DNA of 12,741 nt, taken from the NCBI GenBank assembly GCA_937952085.1, contig CALFYQ010000255.1:1-12741 (forward strand), given 5' to 3'. Source of the stretch: an uncultured Paracoccaceae bacterium. Lineage in GTDB: Bacteria > Pseudomonadota > Alphaproteobacteria > Rhodobacterales > Rhodobacteraceae. Positions 6,135-12,741 of this stretch are shown piece after piece; position 1 is the first letter of the stretch, and every line of letters starts with the position of its first letter. Under the pieces are notes generated by a model. The model made no database searches. It was given only the letters and a program-made list of their open reading frames with translations, and was not told the DNA's origin. A program made the position numbers and the translations under genes.

Positions 6135-9100
6135 ATGTGGCGGAACGGGGCGGAGCCCGGAACGGACGAGCCTGAAGCGATGGCCGCCGCGGCCGCGGAG
6201 CGCATCTTCGCGCGCGCCGCGCAGACGCTGGCGCCGGCGCTCTCGGGCTCGGAGATCAGCATTTCCTGCGGCGAGCTGCGCGCGCCGGCGGGCCGGCCGC
6301 CGCGCCTCCCCGGGACGGCCGGCGAGGACAGTCTCAACGGCGGCGCGCTGGCGGATGTCATCGTCGGCCGCGGCGGCGACGATCGCCTGCGCGGCGGTGG
6401 CGGCGACGACACCATCGGCGGCGGCGGCGGCAGGGACACCGCTCTCGGCGGAAGCGGGGCCGACCTCATTCGGGGCGACGCCGGGGCCGACCGGCTCGCC
6501 GGGCAGGGCGGCGACGACCGGATCATCGGCGGCGGCGACGACGACCGGCTCTTCGGCGGAAGCGGCGGCGACAGGCTGATGGGCGGCGCCGGCGGCGACC
6601 GGCTCGCCGGCCAGGGCGGCGACGATGTGCTGATCGCCGGCGCAGGGAACGACCGGCTCATCGGCGGCGGCGACGACGATCTCCTGAAGGGCGGCGCCGG
6701 GAACGACACGCTGCTCGGCCAGGCCGGTTCCGACACGTTGCTCGGCAATGGCGGGGCGGATCTCTTCGTGTTCCGCACGCGGGATTTCCAGGGCGGAGAG
6801 ACCGACCTGATCCGGGGCTTCAAATCCGGCGAGGACAAGATCGATCTCCGGGGCGTCGCCGGCGTTTTCTCCATCGACGACCTCGACATCGCCGCCGCCG
6901 GGCGCGGCTTCGTCTTCTCGATCGGCGACGGGCAGGTGCGGCTCGACCGGGTTTCGGGCGGCCTTTCCGCGGACGATTTCCTCTTTCGCGGCGGCGGCGG
7001 GGGCGCGACCGGCCCCGGCGGAAGCACCCCGCCGGGCGGGATCACCCGGACCGGCACGGCCGCGGCGGAGACCCTGCAAGGCGGCGCCGGGAACGACCGG
7101 ATCGACGGCGCCGGCGGCGCCGACCTCATCCGCACCAGCGCCGGGATTGACACGCTGATCGGCGGCGCCGGCGCCGACACGTTCGAGATCACGCTCCTCA
7201 ACGGCGCGATCGACGCGGCCGCCGACATCGTGCAGGGCTTCGACTATGTCGGCGGCGACAAGATCAGCTTCGCGACGGCCCTCTCCGGAATCGGCTTCAA
7301 CGACATCGACGAGGTGGTCCGCGTGCAGCCTTCAGGGGCGGACACGCTGATCCAGGTGAACCGCGGCGGCGGCTTCGTCACCGCGCTCCGGCTCGCGAAT
7401 GCGAGTTTCACGACCGAAGACCTCGCCAGCTACGGCTTCGTGATGCCGGCGCGGGCGGCCGCCTCCTTCGTGCAGAGCCCCTATGGCTTTCTCAACGGCC
7501 TGCCCGCCACGGTCGACCCGACCGCGACGCGGAACGGGGCCTTCGTCGCCTGGGCGGACAAGGGCAATCTCGACGGGCTGCCGGGGGACACGAGCCCGAC
7601 CAGCAATTTCAACGAGGCGGACGCCGAACTCGACATCTTCGTGCGGAGCGTCGACGCCGGCGCGACGATCCGGGCGAGCGTGAACGCGGCGGGCGGCAAG
7701 CTTCTCACCGCGACGGGCGACGGCGCGACCTCGACCAGCCCCGCCCTCTCCGCCGACGGCCGCTTCGTCGTCTACGCGACGGACGGGGTGGGCGCGGCGA
7801 ACGACCAGAACGATTCCGGCGACATCTACATCCGCGATCTCTTCCTCAACTCCGCGCCGCAGGTGGTGAGCCTCGGCGCGAACGGGCTCGCGGCCGGCGG
7901 CGTCTTCATCCCGACGCAGACCGGCGACACCGACAGCGTCGGCGTCGTCGACATCTCGGCGGACGGTACGCGCGTCGTCTTCGCCACCAATGCGCGCCTG
8001 ACGGCGGGCGACACGAACAATTTCCAGGACGCCTATCTCCGCGACCTCACGACCGGGACGACGACGCTCATCAGCCGGCTGGAAGGGACGCAAACCGCGC
8101 TCGGCATCGTCTCGGTCTATGCGGGCTTCGGCGACGTGGTGCGGATTTCGGAGAACGGCCGCTTCGTCGCGTTCCTCTCCGGCGCGGCGCATGACGCGGC
8201 GGACACCGACGGCCGGGTCGACGTCTATCTCTTGGACACTGCGACGGGGCGGATGCTTCAGGTCACGCCCAACACGCCGGGCTTCGACGTGGACGGCTTC
8301 GCGATGTCGGCGGATGGCGGCCGGATCGCCTTCTCCACCAACGCGGCGGTCGATGCGGACGATTCCAACGCGCTGATGGACGTCTATCTCGCGAACGTGA
8401 ACCTCTCGACGCTCACGGTTTCGAGCCGCTTCCGCGTCAGCGAGGCGCCGGGCGGCTTCGAGATCCGCGACGACGACAGCACGGCGCCCTTCATCTCGCC
8501 GAACGGCGACCGGGTGGGCTGGATCTCCAGCGCGCGCGACGTGATGAACTTCGATCCCTTCGTCGATTTCCAGGCGACCATCGAATCCGACCGGCTCTAT
8601 GTCCGCGACATCGCCAGCGGGGTCGTCGCCAAGTCGCCCTCGCCCATCGTGACGAACAAGGCCTTCGAGGGGCCGAGCGCCGTTCTCACCGACGACACGC
8701 TGGTCTTTCGCACCAGCGTCACGGCGGCGCCGGGCGGTTCGCGCTCCGACTCCGACACCATCGCCACGGGCGCCACGGTTCCGCTGCCGAATGTCGACGT
8801 GCCCGGCGGCGCCCAGGCCTCGACCATCTCGCTCGTTCCCTTCAACACGGTGCGGAGCGCCATCGACGCGCCGGGCGACATCGACACGTTCCGCATCGGC
8901 GACGGCCGCTTCGCCTTCAACGTGCTGGTCGAAGGGCTCGGCGGCGCCGGCGGGACGCTGGGCGATTCCTTCCTGCGGATACGGTCCGGCGCGCCGAACG
9001 GACCCATCGTCGCCTCCGACGACGATTCCGGGCCCGGGCTCGATTCCTTCATCGCCTTCAGCGGCCCGGCCGCGACCTATTTCGTCGAAGTCTCCGGCTT

Positions 9101-9167
9101 CGATGGCGCGGCGGGGAGCTACCGCCTCTCCATCGATCCGTTCGATCCGAACGTGACCTTCCTCTGA
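6135..9167 (+). CDS. RTX calcium-binding protein with PD40/TolB-like propeller and C-terminal PPC-like domain
   Basis: This 1010-aa protein is probably secreted by a type I system; it has no N-terminal signal peptide, and RTX proteins use that route. Order of parts: a 58-residue leader; about fifteen RTX nonapeptides of GGxGxDxLx type at 59-212; a segment with the LIRGFKSGEDKIDLRG motif typical after RTX blocks (to about 286); a Gly/Pro linker; a short second RTX block at 306-352 with its own IVQGFDYVGGDKISF; a beta-propeller-like region at about 446-869 with repeated S-x-DG-x-x-V-x-F/Y blades and D-x-N...D-x-Y-x-x-D loops; and a PPC-like domain at about 911-1010 (DIDTF, TLGDSFLRI, DDDSG, YFVEVSGFDG, SYRLSI). 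No protease or lipase catalytic motif was seen. The start is uncertain: ATG 6135 follows GGGGCGG, GTG 6114 adds 7 residues, and ATG 6180 is also possible. No HlyB/D genes are nearby. Confidence 0.8.
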   Translation: MWRNGAEPGTDEPEAMAAAAAERIFARAAQTLAPALSGSEISISCGELRAPAGRPPRLPGTAGEDSLNGGALADVIVGRGGDDRLRGGGGDDTIGGGGGRDTALGGSGADLIRGDAGADRLAGQGGDDRIIGGGDDDRLFGGSGGDRLMGGAGGDRLAGQGGDDVLIAGAGNDRLIGGGDDDLLKGGAGNDTLLGQAGSDTLLGNGGADLFVFRTRDFQGGETDLIRGFKSGEDKIDLRGVAGVFSIDDLDIAAAGRGFVFSIGDGQVRLDRVSGGLSADDFLFRGGGGGATGPGGSTPPGGITRTGTAAAETLQGGAGNDRIDGAGGADLIRTSAGIDTLIGGAGADTFEITLLNGAIDAAADIVQGFDYVGGDKISFATALSGIGFNDIDEVVRVQPSGADTLIQVNRGGGFVTALRLANASFTTEDLASYGFVMPARAAASFVQSPYGFLNGLPATVDPTATRNGAFVAWADKGNLDGLPGDTSPTSNFNEADAELDIFVRSVDAGATIRASVNAAGGKLLTATGDGATSTSPALSADGRFVVYATDGVGAANDQNDSGDIYIRDLFLNSAPQVVSLGANGLAAGGVFIPTQTGDTDSVGVVDISADGTRVVFATNARLTAGDTNNFQDAYLRDLTTGTTTLISRLEGTQTALGIVSVYAGFGDVVRISENGRFVAFLSGAAHDAADTDGRVDVYLLDTATGRMLQVTPNTPGFDVDGFAMSADGGRIAFSTNAAVDADDSNALMDVYLANVNLSTLTVSSRFRVSEAPGGFEIRDDDSTAPFISPNGDRVGWISSARDVMNFDPFVDFQATIESDRLYVRDIASGVVAKSPSPIVTNKAFEGPSAVLTDDTLVFRTSVTAAPGGSRSDSDTIATGATVPLPNVDVPGGAQASTISLVPFNTVRSAIDAPGDIDTFRIGDGRFAFNVLVEGLGGAGGTLGDSFLRIRSGAPNGPIVASDDDSGPGLDSFIAFSGPAATYFVEVSGFDGAAGSYRLSIDPFDPNVTFL
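6309..6770 (+). repeat. RTX nonapeptide repeat tract (27-bp periodicity)
   Basis: Consecutive 27-base units encode GGxGxDxLx-type nonapeptides that bind Ca2+ and fold as a parallel beta-roll. Part of the tract shows a higher-order duplication: 29 bases starting at 6489 recur at 6597 with one mismatch. This is a 108-base period equal to four nonapeptides, and the copies share the protein segment DRLAGQGGDD. That points to recent growth of the array by duplication of a four-repeat block. Confidence 0.8.
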
Positions 9168-9173
9168 CCCGCC

Positions 9174-9211
9174 CGCGCGGCGGCGCCCGAAATTTGGGCG
9201 TGTGCCGCGCG
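9174..9211 (+). terminator. Candidate transcription terminator hairpin after RTX gene
   Basis: An inverted repeat starts 7 bases after the RTX stop. An 8-bp outer stem (CGCGCGGC with GCCGCGCG), a 2x3 internal loop, and a 5-bp inner stem (CGCCC with GGGCG) close on the loop GAAATTT. The stem is very stable, but no T-run follows, so it is a terminator-like or RNA-stabilising hairpin rather than a textbook Rho-independent terminator. Confidence 0.45.
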
Positions 9212-9330
9212 CGGCGCCGCGAAAGCGCCAAGGGCGCTGGATTTCGCACCTGCGATAGCGCTAGCTGTTCCCCGAGCGCCCGGCGTCGAAGGTTCGGGCG
9301 GAAATCGTCTCACGACGGAGGAGGTTCAGC
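9212..9330 (+). promoter_or_regulatory. Leader and ribosome-binding site of the NMT1-type importer operon
   Basis: The importer operon's promoter and leader should lie in this spacer of about 119 bases. A consensus AGGAGG at 9319-9324, 6 bases before the ATG, is the best ribosome site in the window and fixes the start at 9331. A small palindrome, TAGCGCTA, lies at 9256-9263. No TPP riboswitch core motifs (CUGAGA, ACCUGAUCUGG) were found, although thiamine-related transporters often carry one. Confidence 0.5.
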
Positions 9331-10323
9331 ATGTCCCCGCGTTCCCTCATCGCCGGCGCCGCGCTGGCGCTCGCCGCCACGGCGGCCATGGCCAACGAGA
9401 AGGTGGTCTTCGCCACCAACTGGCTGGCCCAGGCCGAGCATGGCGGCTTCTACCAGGCCGTGGCGGACGGCACCTACGCCGCCTGCGGCCTCGACGTCGA
9501 AATCCTGATGGGCGGCCCGCAGGTGAACAACCGCGCGCTCCTGCTCGCCGGCAAGATCGACTACAACATGGGCGGCAACATCCTCGGCTCCTTCAACGCC
9601 GCGGCGGAGGGCATCCCGGTCGTCGTCGTCGCCGCCAGCTTTCAGAAGGAGCCGCAGGTCATCATCGCCCACCCGGGCGAGGCGGAGACCTTCGACGACC
9701 TGAAGAACCTGACGCTCCTCATCTCCGACGAGGGCTTCCAGTCCTATTACCAGTGGATGATCGCCGCGAAGGGCTTCACCGCCGCCCAGCGCGAGCCCTA
9801 CACGTTCAGCGCAGCGCCCTTCCTCGCCGACAAGAAGAAGGCGATGCAGGGCTATCTCACCTCCGAGCCCTATCTGATCCAGAAGGAAGCCGGCTTCGAG
9901 CCCAAGGTCTTCCTGATCGCCGACGCCGGCTACGGCGACTATTCGACGACGATCGAAACGATGAAGACGACGGTGGAGACGAAGCCGGAGCAGGTGAAAT
10001 GCTTCGTCGAGGGTTCGATCAAGGGCTGGTACAACTACCTCTATGGCGACAACAGCGCCGCCAACGCGCTGATCCAGAAAGACAACCCCGACATGACGGA
10101 TGACAAGATCGCCTATGCGGTCGAGCATCTGAAATCCGCGGGGATCGTCGATTCCGGCGATGCGCTGACCATGGGCATCGGCGCGATGACCGAGGCGAAG
10201 GTGCAGTCCTTCTACGACAAGATGGTCGAGGCGGGCGTGCTGAAGGCCGGGATCGACTGGCGCTCCGCGGTCGACTTCGACTTCGTGAACCAGAAGGTCG
10301 GCATGGAGCTGAAGCCGAAGTGA
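9331..10323 (+). CDS. ABC transporter substrate-binding protein, NMT1/THI5 family
   Basis: This 330-aa periplasmic binding protein captures a small substrate for the adjacent permease and ATPase. A signal peptide is clear: a short basic start (MSPR), a hydrophobic run, and a likely cut after AMA at residue 21, with no lipobox Cys. The mature N-terminus has the NMT1/THI5 pattern: TNWLAQAEHGGFYQA (H37, Y41), then CGLDVEI near 52-58. Further family-like blocks are GGPQVNNRALLLAGKIDYNMGG and the DLKNLTLLISDEGFQSYYQW segment. Relatives bind hydroxymethylpyrimidine, formylaminopyrimidine, riboflavin or other ring compounds. The neighbouring cytosine-deaminase-like enzyme favours a pyrimidine or similar nitrogen heterocycle (inference). 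AGGAGG precedes the ATG by 6 bases, and the stop overlaps the ATPase start (GTGA). Confidence 0.87.
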   Translation: MSPRSLIAGAALALAATAAMANEKVVFATNWLAQAEHGGFYQAVADGTYAACGLDVEILMGGPQVNNRALLLAGKIDYNMGGNILGSFNAAAEGIPVVVVAASFQKEPQVIIAHPGEAETFDDLKNLTLLISDEGFQSYYQWMIAAKGFTAAQREPYTFSAAPFLADKKKAMQGYLTSEPYLIQKEAGFEPKVFLIADAGYGDYSTTIETMKTTVETKPEQVKCFVEGSIKGWYNYLYGDNSAANALIQKDNPDMTDDKIAYAVEHLKSAGIVDSGDALTMGIGAMTEAKVQSFYDKMVEAGVLKAGIDWRSAVDFDFVNQKVGMELKPK

Positions 10324-11096
10324 GCGGCGCCGCGGCCCCGAGGCCGCGGCTTCTCGCGCTGTCCGGCGTCGACAAGGTCTTCGCCGGGGGCGTGACGGCG
10401 CTCCGCGGCATGAACCTCGAAGTGCGGGAGGGGGATTTCATCTCCCTCCTCGGCCCCTCGGGCTGCGGCAAGTCCACCGCGCTCCGCCTGATCGCGGACC
10501 TCGCGCACCCGACGGCGGGAACGATTCGCTGGGCCGGCGAACGAGGCGCCGGCGATCTTGGCGTCGTCTTCCAGGAGCCGACGCTGATGCCCTGGGCGAC
10601 GGTGGCGGAAAACGCCTATCTGCCGTTCCGGCTCCGCGGCGTGCCGCTTTCCGCGGTGCGCGGCGACATCGAGGCGACGCTCCGCCTCGTCGGCCTCGAG
10701 AATTTCGCCGACGCCTATCCGCGGGAGCTTTCGGGCGGCATGAAGATGCGCGTCTCGATCGCCCGGGCGCTGACCACGCGGCCGAAGCTGATCCTGATGG
10801 ACGAGCCCTTCGCCGCGCTCGACGAGATCACCCGGTTCCGGCTCAACAACGACCTTCTGGCGATGAAGGCGGAATTCGGCTGCACCATCATCTTCGTCAC
10901 CCATTCGGTGTTCGAGAGCGTCTTCCTCTCGGACCGGATCGTGGTGATGGCCGCCCGGCCCGGCCGCGTGGCGCGGGAACTCGAAGTGGACGAGCCCTAT
11001 CCGCGGGACGAGAGCTTCCGCACCTCCGCCCGCTACGCCGCGCTCTGCCGCGAAGCCTCCGAGGCGCTCCAGCACGCCATGGGGGAGGCCGCGTGA
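10320..11096 (+). CDS. ABC transporter ATP-binding protein (nitrate/taurine/pyrimidine importer type)
   Basis: This 258-aa cytoplasmic ATPase drives the importer formed with the flanking genes. The motifs are complete: Walker A G45-T53 (GPSGCGKST), Q-loop Q85, signature LSGGM at 137-141, Walker B LILMDE at 157-162, D-loop ALD at 166-168, and switch H195. The FQEPTLMPWATVAEN block and the FVTHSVFESVFLSDRI block are typical of the SsuB/TauB/ThiZ group, matching an NMT1-type binding protein. The start is a GTG inside the previous stop (GTGA, 10320-10323), and the gene ends in another GTGA overlap with the permease, so the three importer proteins are translationally coupled. Confidence 0.9.
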   Translation: MSGAAAPRPRLLALSGVDKVFAGGVTALRGMNLEVREGDFISLLGPSGCGKSTALRLIADLAHPTAGTIRWAGERGAGDLGVVFQEPTLMPWATVAENAYLPFRLRGVPLSAVRGDIEATLRLVGLENFADAYPRELSGGMKMRVSIARALTTRPKLILMDEPFAALDEITRFRLNNDLLAMKAEFGCTIIFVTHSVFESVFLSDRIVVMAARPGRVARELEVDEPYPRDESFRTSARYAALCREASEALQHAMGEAA

Positions 11097-11947
11097 CCGA
11101 GGCGCTGGACGCCCCGCCCGCCCCGCTCGACGCGGAGGAGGCCGCCCGCGCCCGCGCGCAGCGGATCGACCGCGTCGGCAAATGGGCGCTGCCGTTGGTG
11201 GTGATGATCTGCGCCGTCCTGATCTGGGACCGGATCGTCGTCTGGAACGAGATCCCGCATTACATCCTTCCCGCCCCCGGCCGTGTCTTCGAGACGCTGG
11301 TGGCGGATTGGTCGATCCTCTGGCCGGCGGCGCTCGCCACCGTGCAGATCATGTTGCTGGCGCTCCTCGCCGCGGTGATCGGCGGGGTCGGGCTCGCGAT
11401 CTTCTTCACCCAGTCGCGCCTGTTCGAGATGTCGTTCTACCCGTTCGCGGTGATCCTGCAGGTGACGCCGGTGGTGGCCGTCGCGCCGCTGATCCGAATC
11501 TATGTCGACAGCGTCTGGGCCGTCCTCATCATGTGCGCCTGGATCGTCGCCTTCTTCCCGATCCTCTCGAACACGACGCTCGGGCTGAATTCGGCGGACC
11601 ACAACCTGCGAGACCTGTTCCGCATCTACGGCGCGACGCGCTGGCAGCGGCTCCGCTATCTCCAGCTTCCGGCGGCGCTGCCCTATTTCCTCGGCGGGCT
11701 CCGCATCGCCGGCGGGCTCTCGCTGATCGGCGCGGTGGTGGCGGAGTTCGTGGTGGGCACGGCCGGGCAATCCTACGGCCTCGCCTCGCGGATCATCGAG
11801 GCCTCCTATCGGCTCAACATTCCGAGGCTTTTCGCCGCGCTGCTGCTGATTTCCATCATCGGGGTTCTCGTCTTCGCCGCCCTCTCGCTGCTAAGTCACC
11901 TGCTTCTGCGAAAGTGGCACGAGAGCGCGTTGAAGCGAGAGACATGA
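11093..11947 (+). CDS. ABC transporter permease (BPD_transp_1; SsuC/TauC/ThiX type)
   Basis: This 284-aa inner-membrane permease of the importer probably acts as a homodimer, as only one permease gene is present. An acidic/Arg-rich cytoplasmic leader (about 1-29) precedes the first membrane segment; about six segments follow. The ATPase-contact (EAA-type) loop is seen around residues 177-210 as FRIYGATRWQRLRYLQLPAA followed by LPYFLGGLRIAGG. ILPAPGRVFETL near 58-69 is typical just after the first segment in this family. The GTG start overlaps the ATPase stop (GTGA, 11093-11096), and the end overlaps the hydrolase start (ATGA, 11944-11947). Confidence 0.9.
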   Translation: MTEALDAPPAPLDAEEAARARAQRIDRVGKWALPLVVMICAVLIWDRIVVWNEIPHYILPAPGRVFETLVADWSILWPAALATVQIMLLALLAAVIGGVGLAIFFTQSRLFEMSFYPFAVILQVTPVVAVAPLIRIYVDSVWAVLIMCAWIVAFFPILSNTTLGLNSADHNLRDLFRIYGATRWQRLRYLQLPAALPYFLGGLRIAGGLSLIGAVVAEFVVGTAGQSYGLASRIIEASYRLNIPRLFAALLLISIIGVLVFAALSLLSHLLLRKWHESALKRET

Positions 11948-12741
11948 TTGGTTTCACCGATTTCCCCGATGCGCCGCGCCTGACCCTCAAGGGGCTGACC
12001 GCGCCCGGCTGGCTTCTCAACCGGGAGGAGAGCCTTGCGCCGGTTGACCTCACCATCGAGGGCGGGCGGATCGTCTCCGGCCCGCCGGGCGAGGTTGTGG
12101 AGATGCGGGGGGCGATGGTGCTGCCCGCCTTCGTCGATCTCCACACCCATCTCGACAAGGGCCATATCTGGCCCCGCTCGCCGAACCCCGACGGCACCTT
12201 CTTCGGCGCGCTGGAGACGGTGGCGGCGGACCGCGCGGCCCGCTGGTCGGCGGAGGACGTGCGCGCCCGCGCCGGCTTCGCACTCCGCTCAGCCTACGCC
12301 CATGGCACGCGGGCGATCCGCACCCATCTCGATTCGATCCCGCCGCAGGACGAGATCTCCTGGCCGGTCTTCCGGGAGCTTCGCGCCGAATGGGCCGGGC
12401 GGATCGCGCTCCAGGCGGCCTGCCTCGTCGCGGTGGACAATGTCTCGGAGGACGGGCCGTTCCGCCGCACCGCCGACATCGTGGCGGAATCGGGCGGCGT
12501 CCTCGGCTGCGTGACCTATCCGATCGACGGGCTCCGCGAGCGGCTCCGCGCCTTCTTCCGGATGGCGGAGGCGCGCGGCCTTTCCGCCGATTTCCACGTG
12601 GACGAGACGCTGGACCCCGGCTCCGCCACGCTCCGCGTCATCGCCGAGACGGCGCTGGAGACCGGCTTTTCCGCGCCCATCGTCGTCGGCCATTGCTGTT
12701 CGCTCTCGACCCAGGCGGCGGCCGAGGCGGGACGGACGCTC
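11944..12741 (+). CDS. Cytosine-deaminase-family amidohydrolase, 3'-truncated by window
   Basis: An open reading frame of 266 codons runs without a stop to the last base, so only the N-terminal part, perhaps two-thirds, is seen. It is a metal-dependent amidohydrolase of the CodA group, which deaminates cytosine or related rings to release ammonia. Visible metal and catalytic residues are H67-x-H69 (FVDLHTHLDKGH), H218 with E221 (HVDE), and H250 (VGHC). These correspond by motif to H61/H63, H214, E217 and H246 of E. coli cytosine deaminase; the final metal Asp would lie beyond the window. An N-terminal beta-sandwich piece (about 1-60) precedes the barrel, as usual. It is the fourth gene of the importer operon, with its ATG in the permease stop (ATGA), so it most likely acts on the imported compound. 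Isoguanine, creatinine-like or other cyclic substrates are alternatives to cytosine. Confidence 0.85.
   Translation, partial: MIGFTDFPDAPRLTLKGLTAPGWLLNREESLAPVDLTIEGGRIVSGPPGEVVEMRGAMVLPAFVDLHTHLDKGHIWPRSPNPDGTFFGALETVAADRAARWSAEDVRARAGFALRSAYAHGTRAIRTHLDSIPPQDEISWPVFRELRAEWAGRIALQAACLVAVDNVSEDGPFRRTADIVAESGGVLGCVTYPIDGLRERLRAFFRMAEARGLSADFHVDETLDPGSATLRVIAETALETGFSAPIVVGHCCSLSTQAAAEAGRTL

Noticed and set aside
6309..6770. CRISPR-like or satellite repeat
   Set aside because: The 27-base periodicity is coding, lacks spacers, and encodes RTX nonapeptides in one open frame.
5229..7079. 616-aa open frame on the minus strand
   Set aside because: It spans the NIPSNAP and nitrile hydratase genes and the RTX repeats in another frame, is low-complexity Arg/Ala/Pro-rich, and matches no family; long open antisense frames are expected at this GC content.
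5957..7228. 423-aa Ser/Pro-rich open frame on the minus strand
   Set aside because: It is antisense to the RTX repeats; its apparent repeats are only the mirror of the 27-base RTX units.
9168..9330. Possible TPP riboswitch before the NMT1-type importer
   Set aside because: The invariant TPP core motifs are missing and the spacer is too short for the full aptamer plus an expression platform.

Overview
The window is very GC-rich (roughly 68-70% by eye), densely coded and full of 4-bp start/stop overlaps. Together with a Sit-type metal transporter, a LuxR-type regulator, a large RTX protein and an NMT1/THI5-type ABC importer, this suggests an alphaproteobacterium, probably Rhodobacterales-like. 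That placement is an inference from gene content and composition; there is no rRNA or other marker here.

Layout. (1) 1-2464 (+): the back part of a SitABCD-type manganese/iron ABC transporter operon, with an ATPase cut by the window start and two ABC-3 permeases joined by ATGA and GTGA overlaps. The binding protein should lie upstream. (2) 2461-3264 (-): a LuxR-family regulator whose stop codon interlocks with the last permease stop in a shared CTAG. (3) 3265-3452: a comparatively AT-rich divergent control region with two perfect-arm dyads. (4) 3453-4538 (+): an enolase-superfamily (mandelate racemase/muconate lactonizing type) enzyme with a K-x-H motif and a Ser where the catalytic-dyad Asp usually sits. 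(5) 4618-5926 (-): a three-gene cluster with a NIPSNAP protein, a 99-aa protein equal to only the C-terminal half of the nitrile hydratase beta subunit, and a cobalt-type nitrile hydratase alpha (thiocyanate hydrolase gamma-like) subunit. (6) 6135-9167 (+): a 1010-aa RTX protein with its calcium repeats at the N-terminal end, then a TolB/PD40-like propeller and a C-terminal PPC-like domain. (7) 9331-12741 (+): a tightly coupled operon of NMT1/THI5-type binding protein, ATPase, permease and a cytosine-deaminase-family amidohydrolase that runs off the window end.

How the parts work together. The Sit block should import Mn2+/Fe2+ across the inner membrane. The LuxR protein is well placed to control the divergent enolase-family gene. 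The nitrile hydratase cluster suggests nitrile or thiocyanate hydration, but the beta N-terminal half is not encoded here. The last operon pairs uptake of a small, probably pyrimidine-like nitrogen compound with a cytosolic hydrolase that would act on it. No gap between genes exceeds about 210 bases, and no tRNA, rRNA, CRISPR array, insertion sequence or phage gene was seen.
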